A stretch of DNA of 55,131 nucleotides, taken from NCBI GenBank assembly GCA_903868795.1, contig CAIPWR010000031.1, positions 1 through 55,131 of the forward strand, written 5' to 3'. A model generated the notes under the pieces. That model saw only the letters and a list, made by a program, of their open reading frames with translations, was not told the origin of the DNA and searched no databases. Both the position numbers and the translations under genes were made by a program. Below, piece by piece: positions 16,579 to 25,394 of this stretch; position 1 is the stretch's first letter; each line of letters opens with the position of its first letter. Origin of the DNA: an uncultured Spartobacteria bacterium. GTDB lineage: Bacteria; Verrucomicrobiota; Verrucomicrobiia; Chthoniobacterales; UBA6821.

Positions 16579-19131
16579 TTATCGGGTGGGTTTTGAGGCT
16601 GTCGAAGGATCTCCCGGTACAGCCTCCGAGGCAACAGCCTTGGCACTTGGAGCGGGAACTTCCTCGCCACTCTCCACGGTCTTGATCAAGGGCTGTCCAG
16701 CCGGATCAAGCAGGCCAGCCGTGACGAAAATAAGAAGATTTCTCTTGATGCGCTGATTTGCGGAACTACGGAAGAGAGAGCCCACAAGTGGCAGGTCTCC
16801 GGCAATCGGGGTCTTGTCCTGAACTTTTTGGACATCCTCCCTCATGAGGCCTCCCAAGACAACGGTCTGTCCATCGTAGACAGTCACTTGAGTGTCGACT
16901 TGTCGCACACTAAAGACAGGTTGATTGATCGTGTTTGGGGTCAATGTAATTTGGCGGGTTGCAATCACGGGACCATTGCTTCCCCCAAGATAAACCGGGG
17001 CTAGGGTTTGAATGGGGCTTCCATAGTTCACAAATCCTTGGAATTCCGTGATTTGAGGGGAGAGGCTAAGCTCGATGGTGTAACCATCAGGCCCGACTGT
17101 CGGTTCCACCTCAAGTTGTACACCGCAATTACGCGTCTCAAAAGATGTCGGTGTCGCTGGAGTTGCGGGCGCAACGCCTCCTCCTTGTGTCTGGGGAACG
17201 GTGGGGGGAGAGTAGTTTTGAGGGTAGGGGAATTTCTGAGTGATATTGATCGTAGCTTTACGCCCGCTGGTGACTGTGACTTTCGGGGCAGAGACAAGAT
17301 CCACCCCTTTCTGTTGGTTGATGGCGCGAAGCACAACCTGAAACTGCGGATTCGTAAAGACTCCGGCAAGTGCAAGGACTCCTGCTGCAGGACCAACCGG
17401 TGATCCGAAGAGGAGTCCGTCCAAAGCATTCGCCGTAATCGCTGAAGATCCCGTTCGGTTTCCAGAGGTAATATTTCCCGCAGTGACATTTCCCGCGGCA
17501 TCCACGTTCATGGCTCCCGCAGGGACACCAGCAGGGCTGACAAAGGGATAATTACCGGCGTTTGCATTAGGCTGATTACCAGAGGTTCCACCACCTGTGT
17601 TGACTCCACTGCCGCCTGGAAGTTGGAAGGCTCCCATCAGCCAGTCAAAGCCAAGTTCCTGTAGATTATTCTGGGTTACTTCGAGGAATCGCGCCTCGAT
17701 CTCCACCTGACTTGGAGGAGTGGCTAGCGATACCTCCACCAGGGAGTCGATGAGGTCGAGGTTTGCCTGGGTGTTCTTGACAAGCAATTTGCTGCTAGAT
17801 GCTAGGTATGTAGCACTCGCCCCCAAGGGAAAGGTAACTCCTTGGGACTCAAGAAACTCCTTGGCGCCGGACTTTCCCACGGTTCCTGAAGCTCCAGGAA
17901 CCCCTGCTGTTGGAAGTGCTCCGGCAGTGGGAGTGGAGGCAGCCGTACTGGAGATAAACCCTGGGGGAACTTTGTATTCTTTCGCAATAAGGGTTTCTGT
18001 AGGTTCAGAGAGGGGAACAATGGCTGCGGCGTAAGGTTCGATCTTGACCTTGAGGTTAGCCGCCGAGGCGATGTATTTCAGAGCCTCTCCCAAAGGAAGG
18101 TCATTAAGAGAGAGATTAAGCTTTGTTCCACCGTCAACGGCCTCCTTCGCAGGATCAAGCTTGAGAACAATGTTTACACCTTTCTTTGCTGGATCCGTTT
18201 CGTTTGTGTCGAGGGTGCGTGATTTTTTCTGAAGTTTTTCGATCGCCTCCCGTACGGTTTCATCGGAAAGGGATAGTTGTGGTATTCTGATCTCCTGAAG
18301 TTTCCTACTGATAGCGCTGGTGCCCTGCATATCGACAGGGCTCTGCTCGACAATCGTGGTTGCTCCCGTATTGATTTTTGGCACCGGTAGTTCCCACGCC
18401 CTGGCAACATCGGAAATCATCTGGCTTCTACGCTCGGTGTAGGCAGTCTCCGCGTAACTCGATCTTTGTTTATTGATTTTCTCCATTCCGAGACGCGCGG
18501 ATTTGTTTTCAGAATCGAGATTGAGAACCATTTGATATTTTGCGAACGCGGCATCAAAACGACCTGATGCATACATTCCCTCTGCTTCGTTCATCAATTG
18601 CTCTACCTGTGTCACCTTGGCTACAAATCCAGGTGTAATGGTTCGATTGAAATGGTTCGGATCGCGAAGGGACCTCTGAAGATCCAGCAATGAGGCGTAG
18701 GCAGAGTTATAAGGTTTGTCCGTAGCCGTTTTGACAACCAACTCAGCATCATCATAGTAGCCTTCGCTCACCCGTTGCGTGGCCAATGCAAATGCTGCCT
18801 TGGAAAAGGTCTCAAGGGCCATGGAGCGTAAACCTGCAGATGATTCTCCTCCGGAGGGCATTGCATCCAAAGCGCTCTTGGAAAAAGCAAAAGCTGATTC
18901 GTAATCCTTATCCGCCAAAGCGGAGGAGGCCTTTGCCGTTTGAGCTTGGGCCCAACTACTCCTCTCTTGAAGAACACGGATTTGACGCTCGGATTGCCCG
19001 ATAACACCACTCTGCTGGGCATAGGTAATCGCGGAAGAAAGAGTCATCCCTCCTACAACGAATCTGACAGCCAGTACTGCAAGAGAGGACACGTTCGGGC
19101 GCCTAAAGGAAATATTCTGAGAATGAGTCAT
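16579..19131 (-). CDS. Amuc_1098-family pilus secretin, copy B
   Basis: An 850-residue paralogue of copy A with the same plan: a membrane-targeting N-terminus (VRFVVGGMTLSSAITYAQQ), a helical/TPR-like region with GRFDAAFAKYQMVLNLDSEN, and an N-domain beginning at IRIPQLSLSDETVREAIEKL. The secretin core ends with GGLMREDVQKVQDKTPIAG (about 760-778), GDLPLVGSLF and LIFVTAGLLD. The glycine/asparagine-rich insert between the two halves (NAGNYPFVSPAG) differs in sequence from that of copy A (NSANYPFNSSG) but occupies the same place. The two proteins align across their whole length, so this is an old tandem duplication rather than two different secretins. Downstream of the Amuc_1099-like gene by 35 bases. 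Confidence 0.88.
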   Translation of the reverse strand: MTHSQNISFRRPNVSSLAVLAVRFVVGGMTLSSAITYAQQSGVIGQSERQIRVLQERSSWAQAQTAKASSALADKDYESAFAFSKSALDAMPSGGESSAGLRSMALETFSKAAFALATQRVSEGYYDDAELVVKTATDKPYNSAYASLLDLQRSLRDPNHFNRTITPGFVAKVTQVEQLMNEAEGMYASGRFDAAFAKYQMVLNLDSENKSARLGMEKINKQRSSYAETAYTERRSQMISDVARAWELPVPKINTGATTIVEQSPVDMQGTSAISRKLQEIRIPQLSLSDETVREAIEKLQKKSRTLDTNETDPAKKGVNIVLKLDPAKEAVDGGTKLNLSLNDLPLGEALKYIASAANLKVKIEPYAAAIVPLSEPTETLIAKEYKVPPGFISSTAASTPTAGALPTAGVPGASGTVGKSGAKEFLESQGVTFPLGASATYLASSSKLLVKNTQANLDLIDSLVEVSLATPPSQVEIEARFLEVTQNNLQELGFDWLMGAFQLPGGSGVNTGGGTSGNQPNANAGNYPFVSPAGVPAGAMNVDAAGNVTAGNITSGNRTGSSAITANALDGLLFGSPVGPAAGVLALAGVFTNPQFQVVLRAINQQKGVDLVSAPKVTVTSGRKATINITQKFPYPQNYSPPTVPQTQGGGVAPATPATPTSFETRNCGVQLEVEPTVGPDGYTIELSLSPQITEFQGFVNYGSPIQTLAPVYLGGSNGPVIATRQITLTPNTINQPVFSVRQVDTQVTVYDGQTVVLGGLMREDVQKVQDKTPIAGDLPLVGSLFRSSANQRIKRNLLIFVTAGLLDPAGQPLIKTVESGEEVPAPSAKAVASEAVPGDPSTASKPTR

Positions 19132-19166
19132 TTTTGTGAGGCGAGGGGATGAAATGAAGAGTTATC

Positions 19167-20255
19167 TTAAAGCGATGGGCTCGCGCTCGGTGAGGGAGAG
19201 GAGGATGACTTAATGGTGAAGTTTTTACCATCCTTGTTGAGCAGAATTCCATCTTTTGAAAAATCAACGAGCTTGTAAGTTTCCTTATGTTTTTTGTCCA
19301 AACTTTCCAGATTGAATGTCTTGCCCCGTTCCACGGTGACATCCTCAGGAGATGCTCCTGTGAGTTGGTAGTGGAAGGTCACGCTTTCAACAAGTTCAAT
19401 GGGTGACTTCTTGTATTCTCTGGAGGTGTTCTTTTTTGTCAGGGCGTGGTGCTCTCCAGTGAGTGTGTTTTCCAGCACCATTACCCCGAAGTCGTACTCG
19501 GTATCATTGATTGTCTTGGTCTTGTCGGTGTAGTCCACCATTTTCAGGAAAGGAGCACCCGGTACCGTTGCCCCTTTCTGAACGATCCGAACCGAATTGT
19601 CGGGACGATTTCCCTTTGCCGGATTGGGGAGTGGTTGAACGGGACGCAATTGATAGTCAATGCTGACTTTGTTTGTATCGGTGGCACCATTGGCATCTGT
19701 CACTGCATTCGTTTCAATACCCACAAACTCCAGGAGATAAGTGCTCTTGCGAATGTCACTCTCAGCGAAATTCAGTTTGGTGTAGAGTAGGGGGAACTGA
19801 TCGGCATTGTTAGGATCAGTTCCGGCTAGAAACTCCTCACGCACAGTGAACCCCTTGTGTTTGGGATCACGGTCGAGGATGTTAACATCCGTGTAGTCGA
19901 GTTGGTGATCGATGAGCCATTGGTTGGGAACGGGAGGATAAAGAGGTTCGTTGCCTACCATCGGGTCAATGAGCTTACCCTCCTTGAGTAGGTAGGGCCG
20001 GGAGACCAGCGGAGAGGAACCATTATCGCTGGTCTTCCAAAGAACAGGCTGCGTGAGATGAGTTGATGCAATTACGGCATTGGAGGAGGCGGTAGGGGCC
20101 GGACTTCTTTCCTTTTTGGAGATGGAATCTGCTCCTTTGAGCGAGTCTTGAAAACCAAGGGACTGGGTGATGAGGAAAGCTGCGCTGGACAGGGCGATCA
20201 CCGAGGCAATCCCCAAGAGAACCAAATGGTAGTAGCGAAGTAGCAGATTCTTCAT
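19167..20255 (-). CDS. Amuc_1099-family pilus-like system protein
   Basis: This 362-residue protein has one membrane segment near the N-terminus (LVLLGIASVIALSSAAFLI, about 13-31) and a periplasmic remainder with a charged, beta-rich character (GFTVREEFLAGTDPNNADQ, then SPEDVTVERGKTFNLESL near the C-terminus). I identify it as the Amuc_1099 family mainly from its size, topology and position between the PilO-like protein and the secretin. It may play the part of PilP, linking the inner-membrane complex to the secretin. That role is inferred. It ends in a serine/proline tail. It starts 9 bases after the stop of the Amuc_1100-like gene. Confidence 0.75.
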   Translation of the reverse strand: MKNLLLRYYHLVLLGIASVIALSSAAFLITQSLGFQDSLKGADSISKKERSPAPTASSNAVIASTHLTQPVLWKTSDNGSSPLVSRPYLLKEGKLIDPMVGNEPLYPPVPNQWLIDHQLDYTDVNILDRDPKHKGFTVREEFLAGTDPNNADQFPLLYTKLNFAESDIRKSTYLLEFVGIETNAVTDANGATDTNKVSIDYQLRPVQPLPNPAKGNRPDNSVRIVQKGATVPGAPFLKMVDYTDKTKTINDTEYDFGVMVLENTLTGEHHALTKKNTSREYKKSPIELVESVTFHYQLTGASPEDVTVERGKTFNLESLDKKHKETYKLVDFSKDGILLNKDGKNFTIKSSSSPSPSASPSL

Positions 20256-20264
20256 GGGGTGCTG

Positions 20265-21221
20265 TTACTTGTCAGAGGGTTTAGTTTGCAAGTTGGAATC
20301 AGCTGAAGCGCCCTGATCCGGGAACTCGAACGCTCGGAGTTTTAGTGAGATGTCGAGAAGTTCCCGGCCCACAATAATCGGAAGTCTCTGGACTGGAGTA
20401 CTGCCATCCGGCGTGGGAGGAGCAACAGGAGGGGGAGTGTCACGTCTGGGAGGTTCCCCTGAAGTGTTTTGGATAAGCAATTGATCGATAATCAGGAAAT
20501 AGGAGGCGGTCGAAATTGCGTTGATGATTTCTCGGAATGACCCTTGGTTGCTGCGAAAGCTGATCTTGATGCCGCATGAAGACTCATAGGGTAAGGATGC
20601 TTTGGTCGTAGCGGGGAGAGATGTTTTTTTCGCAAGATCCTTTTTTGACACCGTCTCCACAACGGGTCTTGAGAATTCTGAAATGATCAAATCCTTGTGA
20701 TTTGCCAGCAATTCGGCCAACCAACTCAGGATAGTGAGTTGTTTGGCAAGGAGTTGGACGTCATCCTGTGAAGGAAGCCTGTTTTCATATTCATCAAGTC
20801 CGAGATAAAATCCAAGTGGAAGCGTGGCGCCGCTTGCGGACGCAAGCGCTTTGATCCTGGTTACCTCATTGCGCAAGGCATCTTGAAAGCGTTGTGGGCG
20901 GTCCTGAGGTTTTGCGGCAGCAATATCGGCAAAGGAAGGAATCCTGTACTTCTGCAGATCTTTAATGAGGGACGCCAATTGCGATTGTTCGGTGGAAATC
21001 GTCGAGTCCAGCTTGGCAAGATTGTCCTGACTGGGAAACGGTTTGTCCTGAGAGAATTTTAGTAACTGCGCGGCCTTGGAGGTGTAATCCGCGCTTGCTG
21101 TTCCGTAGCCATCCCATGCCTGATAAGCCAGAAATCCAAGAATCAGGGTTCCAAGGATCAGAGTGGCCAACAGGGAAGCAGCCAGCTTGTTGTTCACAAA
21201 CCAAGTGGTGATCTTGTTCAT
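20265..21221 (-). CDS. Amuc_1100-family PilO-like pilus protein
   Basis: 318 residues, very close to the 317 of Amuc_1100. It has a short cytoplasmic N-terminus (MNKITTWFVNNK), one membrane segment at about 13-33 (LAASLLATLILGTLILGFLA), a coiled-coil region rich in Lys/Gln (LDSTISTEQSQLASLIKDL), and a C-terminal ferredoxin-like region including ISTASYFLIIDQLLIQN, as in PilO. In T4P systems PilO pairs with PilN in the inner-membrane alignment complex. The Akkermansia protein is the well-known Amuc_1100. The start is taken at 21221, 4 bases after the PilM-PilN stop. A longer frame overlapping that gene is rejected because it would bury the membrane segment behind 55 unrelated residues. Confidence 0.8.
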   Translation of the reverse strand: MNKITTWFVNNKLAASLLATLILGTLILGFLAYQAWDGYGTASADYTSKAAQLLKFSQDKPFPSQDNLAKLDSTISTEQSQLASLIKDLQKYRIPSFADIAAAKPQDRPQRFQDALRNEVTRIKALASASGATLPLGFYLGLDEYENRLPSQDDVQLLAKQLTILSWLAELLANHKDLIISEFSRPVVETVSKKDLAKKTSLPATTKASLPYESSCGIKISFRSNQGSFREIINAISTASYFLIIDQLLIQNTSGEPPRRDTPPPVAPPTPDGSTPVQRLPIIVGRELLDISLKLRAFEFPDQGASADSNLQTKPSDK

Positions 21222-21225
21222 CAGT

Positions 21226-22929
21226 TCAGGGAAGGGGGGTGAAGGGATTGCGAAGAGGGATCCTGAGAGAAAACGGGTAAGCCCAGTACTCACCATTCGG
21301 ACTGCCGCGCTGCGTGATAATCTTAGATTTTTCCTTTTCCTCGACCACAAAGACCTCGGAGGACTGCAAGGCTGTGACGAAGTCATCGATCACTGAGGCC
21401 TGGCGAGGGTTGTCAAGATAGAGGCCCTTAACGAGGAGAGCCTTGATGGATCCATCATTTGGTTTGGCCGCAGCGCCCCGCTGGGGAACATCGCCCACCG
21501 CTTGGATTTGTGTAATCCAGAGGTATCGTTCAGGCACCTTTGCACTGAGTTCGGCCAGAATCTTGGGGTAGGCTTCCCTGAGATTAATCACGGAAAGAAG
21601 TGCATCGCTGGTCTGCTGGATGGAGAGCTCCTTGGCCGCCAACGCCTTGATCTGACTTGAGATCTTGCTGTCCTTTGCGATCTCAGAGTCGATGGAGGCA
21701 GTCGTGGTCCTGGTCAGGGAAGTTGCCTGCAAGGCAAAAACATACCAAGCCCCGAGGCTCGCGAGGAAAAAGAAGACTGCGACTGCAAGGAAAGGGAAGC
21801 GTTTGGCAAAAGCCCTTTTCTTCGAAACTGATGGGGGAAGTAGGTTGATCTTGGTTCGCGGTGCAGAAGTTAACAGCAGGGCTCCGCCAACCAATTCACC
21901 TAGATTATTTGGATTTGACTCAACGAAAGAGCGCGCGGATTCAGTAACCGTAACACCTTCCAGAGGGTTGAAAAATGATGTCTCCTTCTGGAGCTTTTCG
22001 GTAAAGAATTCAGCAAGATAAGGGAGGGATGCCATTCCTCCCGTGAGGAGAATTAATGAAGGATCGTTTCCTCCGAGATTTGACCTGTAGTAGCTCAGGG
22101 AGCGGCTGATATCGGCTTGAGTCTTAAGTAGTGACTGCCTTGCAATCCGAGCGATGTTCGCTTCGACGGGGTCGCTTGGTTGTTCGAATCCAGCCCCGAG
22201 TGCTACACTTCCACGGGAAATCTTCAGATTTTCAGCTTCATCCAACTCTGCATGGATATCTTTAGCAATTGCTGCCGTAACAGCCAATCCACCCGAAGGA
22301 ATACTTCGGGAGAAGAAGGCGCCTTCAGCCGCGATGACCATGTTGGAGGTACGGGAACCAATGTCTAGAAGGAGGGTTGTAGATGATGAATCACCCGTCG
22401 ATGAGGCGCTGCGAAACGCATCATAGAGTGAGAGGGGGGCGACCAGTACCGAAGTGATGTTGAGGCCTGTGGAGGAGACCGCGTCGCAGAGTGATTCCAG
22501 CAAGTCAGCTTTGACTGCCAGAAAAACAACGTTCACTGCGCCGGAAGGGGTGTTTCCCATCACCACGTAATCCCAGACGACTTCTTCCAGAGGGAAGGGA
22601 ATGTTCTGTTGGGCTTCGAAACCGACAACGGCAGCCACTTGCTCCGAGGAACCTCCCGGCACTTCCAGGGGTACAACCCTGGTAAAGACCGTGTGAGCGG
22701 GCAGCACGCAAATGACCTCGGAACGCGAGATCTTCCAGTTCTTAAGAATATCACTGAGGGCCAGGCGAATCTGCTCGGGACGGGAGGTGTCGAGTGAAGG
22801 GTCGATCATCAACTCCCTGCGAGCACCCCGATGCATGGTGAGTTGACCATCTGAAGAAACAGAAAACTCGGCGATGCGAAGAGACTGCATCCCAAGATCG
22901 AGAACCAAGGTTTTTTTGGGCGATGCCAT
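21226..22929 (-). CDS. PilM-PilN fusion (Amuc_1101 family)
   Basis: This 567-residue protein combines two parts of the T4P inner-membrane complex. Residues 1-350 form an actin-like PilM/FtsA fold: VLDLGMQSLRIAEF (9-22), a second phosphate element LLLDIGSRTSNMVI (186-199), and LLTGGMASLPYLAEF (294-308). At 361 the PilN hallmark INLLPPS appears, followed by one membrane segment (about 379-400) and a periplasmic coiled coil and domain, as in PilN. In most bacteria PilM and PilN are separate proteins that bind through this same motif. Here they are one chain, so the cytoplasmic actin-like part is tethered to the membrane. It is followed by the PilO-like gene 4 bases later. Confidence 0.85.
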   Translation of the reverse strand: MASPKKTLVLDLGMQSLRIAEFSVSSDGQLTMHRGARRELMIDPSLDTSRPEQIRLALSDILKNWKISRSEVICVLPAHTVFTRVVPLEVPGGSSEQVAAVVGFEAQQNIPFPLEEVVWDYVVMGNTPSGAVNVVFLAVKADLLESLCDAVSSTGLNITSVLVAPLSLYDAFRSASSTGDSSSTTLLLDIGSRTSNMVIAAEGAFFSRSIPSGGLAVTAAIAKDIHAELDEAENLKISRGSVALGAGFEQPSDPVEANIARIARQSLLKTQADISRSLSYYRSNLGGNDPSLILLTGGMASLPYLAEFFTEKLQKETSFFNPLEGVTVTESARSFVESNPNNLGELVGGALLLTSAPRTKINLLPPSVSKKRAFAKRFPFLAVAVFFFLASLGAWYVFALQATSLTRTTTASIDSEIAKDSKISSQIKALAAKELSIQQTSDALLSVINLREAYPKILAELSAKVPERYLWITQIQAVGDVPQRGAAAKPNDGSIKALLVKGLYLDNPRQASVIDDFVTALQSSEVFVVEEKEKSKIITQRGSPNGEYWAYPFSLRIPLRNPFTPLP

Positions 22930-22966
22930 GAGCGGAGGGATGGAGGCTGATTTTTCTGTGGAATCC

Positions 22967-23605
22967 TTACTGCTTCTTCACAGCCTCGTAATAATCCGAG
23001 TTGAGGGAAGCAAAGGGGGTATCATTCTTGTTCAAGAGGAAGCCGCTGGTTTTTTGGTATTGTGGCCACCAGACCCCGGGAGATTTGAGGCTTTTCTGGG
23101 CGACGACCTGTCCCTGTCTGGAAATGGTGACACCAATGTCGACAATGGCGGAAGAAGCGCTGGAAGGAATCTTGCCGTCGAAGAAGCGCTCCAGTGTTCT
23201 GGGACTGATATACATCACGGACTTAAGGTCGTTTTGCATTGCAGGAACAGAGCTATGGGTGACCTGGCCTGTCAGCAGTGTTCCCTGGGGAGCCGCCGTG
23301 TTTTTGTTGGCTAGCAGGACGTAATAATCGAGAACAATATCGTCTGCGTATTTGTCTGCTGGGCTGAGTGCCGTCGAGGACTGCCATCCGAAGGTCACCT
23401 CAATTTCCATCCAGCTTTTGGGGCGGGAAGACTTCGCAGTTGCTCCAGAGTAAGAGATCGTGGGCGTTGTGACAATGGCGGGCTCGATCTTGGAAATCGT
23501 AAAGCCCGTTGTGTTCTGGGCATGCAAGGTGAAGCTGCCAAAAAGGAGTACAGCGCAGGGGGCAACAAGTCTTCTCAAAAACTGGGGGATGATGGGGGTA
23601 TGCAT
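22967..23605 (-). CDS. Amuc_1102-family exported pilus-like protein
   Basis: 212 residues with a signal peptide (RRLVAPCAVLLFGSFTLHAQ) and a single beta-rich domain (WMEIEVTFGWQSS, DIVLDYYVLLANK, VYISPRTLERFF-type elements). The size, export signal and position at the head of the cluster match Amuc_1102, which has an immunoglobulin-like fold. The precise role in the pilus-like machine is not known. The ATG at 23605 has AGGGGA about 9 bases upstream, the best Shine-Dalgarno in this cluster. This gene is the most upstream member of a six-gene minus-strand run reaching the second secretin. Confidence 0.8.
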   Translation of the reverse strand: MHTPIIPQFLRRLVAPCAVLLFGSFTLHAQNTTGFTISKIEPAIVTTPTISYSGATAKSSRPKSWMEIEVTFGWQSSTALSPADKYADDIVLDYYVLLANKNTAAPQGTLLTGQVTHSSVPAMQNDLKSVMYISPRTLERFFDGKIPSSASSAIVDIGVTISRQGQVVAQKSLKSPGVWWPQYQKTSGFLLNKNDTPFASLNSDYYEAVKKQ

Positions 23606-23679
23606 AAAATACAGTCCCCTAGAGAAGCGGATTTTTTCCCTAGAATCCAGAACGAATCTTCCGGTTCTCTCTTTTTGCC

Positions 23680-24459
23680 ATGGAGATTTCCTGCTTGCGG
23701 TTCATGATGGGGATGAAAACAGCAGAGTCTATTGAAAGAGTGAGAACCAAACGCCATCATAATCAGAGCCTTCAGCCCCTTCTTCGGGCAGGAAATCCCC
23801 TTGTCGTGGGAACGCTTCACGATCCAGCGGGTGTGAAGTTTTTCACGAAGGCCCTCAATCGCGCCTCCCTCCTGAAGGGGGTGGACGTGCTCGAAGTCAG
23901 GCTCGATTCTTTTCCGATCGATAAACTCCCTGGGCTATGGCCGCTTCCGGTAATCGCCACTGCAAGACATCCCGGAGAAGGCGGAGCAGGTAATCTTTCC
24001 CAATCACGGCGGCAAACTTTGCTCGAGGGTGCCCTGCCATGGGCTTCGGCTTTGGATATTGAGCTACGCTCTGCCCGCCCATTTGCTCCTTTGATTGCTC
24101 TGGCACATCAGCAAGGAAGAACCCTTATCCTTTCGCATCATGATTTTGAGTCTACTCCGACACTCCCCATGTTGAAAAAGTTAGCTTCCAAAGCCGCGGC
24201 TCATGGAGCTGATCTCTTCAAGGTGGCGACGATGTTACGTGATCGCCATGACTTGCAGCGACTGATCGACCTCCAGTTGAGTCGTACGGAGATTCCTGTC
24301 ATTGCCATGGGTATGGGGGCTGCAGGGCGATTCTCCCGGATCGTTCTTGCAGGTTTTGGAACTCCTCTTTGCTACGGGTGGCTTGGAAGTCCCCAGGTTC
24401 CGGGCCAATGGCCCGCACTGGAGCTTCGGGGAATTCTCGGAGAGGTTCTGCCGACGTGA
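23680..24459 (+). CDS. aroD: Type I 3-dehydroquinate dehydratase
   Basis: This enzyme of about 259 residues dehydrates 3-dehydroquinate in the shikimate pathway through a lysine Schiff base. Visible motifs are VLEVRLDSF (about 71-79), VIATARHPGEGG, ALDIELRS, the catalytic histidine in LILSHHDFESTPT, the Schiff-base lysine in LFKVATM, and the phosphate-binding end GMGAAGRFSRI and TPLCYGWLG. The start is uncertain: methionines at 23680, 23704, 23707 and 23713 precede the first strand VVGTLHDPA, and none has a clear ribosome site. It overlaps the EamA gene by 4 bases (GTGA). Confidence 0.88.
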   Translation: MEISCLRFMMGMKTAESIERVRTKRHHNQSLQPLLRAGNPLVVGTLHDPAGVKFFTKALNRASLLKGVDVLEVRLDSFPIDKLPGLWPLPVIATARHPGEGGAGNLSQSRRQTLLEGALPWASALDIELRSARPFAPLIALAHQQGRTLILSHHDFESTPTLPMLKKLASKAAAHGADLFKVATMLRDRHDLQRLIDLQLSRTEIPVIAMGMGAAGRFSRIVLAGFGTPLCYGWLGSPQVPGQWPALELRGILGEVLPT

Positions 24460-25370
24460 ATCCCGTCGCCTTGATCCTGCCCCTCGGGGCAGGTTTTGGC
24501 TATGCCTGCGGGGCGGTTGCGATCAAGCGTGCCCTGAGTGCTGGTGCTTCGGGAGCATGGGTTAATCTGCTTTGCAACGTGGTCATGGCTGTTTTTTTTC
24601 AAGGTCTCTGGTTGTTGTCGGGTCAGCCCATAACACTCTCACTTCTTTTGCCACCGATATTGTGCGGGCTCTTATTTTTCTTAGGGCAAATCTTTACCTT
24701 CAAGGCCATCGAAACCGGCGATGTCTCAGTTGCAACACCGCTCCTTGGAGCCAAAGTCCTCTTGGTCGCCGTCTTCTCCTTTTTCCTGATCGGTAAAAGC
24801 CTACCCCATGCAATCTGGGTCGCATCTTTGATGGCAAGCCTAGGGATTGCTTTGATTTCCTATTCACCGGGAGGAAACCATGCACGACTCTTAGAGGCAA
24901 TTGCTTGGTCGCTTGCAGCCGCAGCTGTTTTTGCACTGACTGATGTCCTGGTCCAGCGCTGGGTGCCGACCGTCGGATATAGTAGATTTGCCCCCCTGAT
25001 GTTCGGATCTCTGGGGCTGTTTTCAGTCGTCTATATTCCCTCTCTCATCAAGTCGATCTCATGCGGAAGAGTTTCTTTGGATTCTCCTTTTGTCCGCATC
25101 TCGCTTTCTTCGATGCCATGGCTTCTGGGCGGAGCTCTGCTCCTGGCTGTTCAGGCCCTTGCGATGTACTCGGCCATCGGGCTCTTCGGGAGTGCCACCA
25201 TGACCAATATTCTCTATGGCTCGCGGTGTCTTTGGAGTGTCTTGCTGGTCTGGGCTCTGGGATCCATTGCTGGCGACTCCTCACCGCCGCAACATCGAGG
25301 AAGTATTATGATTCGTCGTCTGATCGGAGCGATGCTTCTCTTCGGCGCGATGACACTCGTCTTGGGTTAG
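24456..25370 (+). CDS. EamA/DMT-family transporter
   Basis: About 304 residues with roughly ten membrane segments and two internal repeats, as in EamA drug/metabolite transporters. The first segment is LILPLGAGFGYACGAVAIK. The signature end of the first repeat is GDVSVATPLLGAKVLLVAVF. The GTG start at 24456 overlaps the aroD stop (GTGA) and puts the protein directly at its first membrane helix; a longer upstream frame is antisense-free but lies inside aroD and is rejected. Substrate cannot be read from sequence. The gene is followed by trpD after 24 bases, so aroD, this transporter and trpD may form one unit linked to aromatic amino acid metabolism. Confidence 0.85.
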   Translation: MNPVALILPLGAGFGYACGAVAIKRALSAGASGAWVNLLCNVVMAVFFQGLWLLSGQPITLSLLLPPILCGLLFFLGQIFTFKAIETGDVSVATPLLGAKVLLVAVFSFFLIGKSLPHAIWVASLMASLGIALISYSPGGNHARLLEAIAWSLAAAAVFALTDVLVQRWVPTVGYSRFAPLMFGSLGLFSVVYIPSLIKSISCGRVSLDSPFVRISLSSMPWLLGGALLLAVQALAMYSAIGLFGSATMTNILYGSRCLWSVLLVWALGSIAGDSSPPQHRGSIMIRRLIGAMLLFGAMTLVLG

Positions 25371-25394
25371 CTGTTTTGATAACGACTTAAGAAG

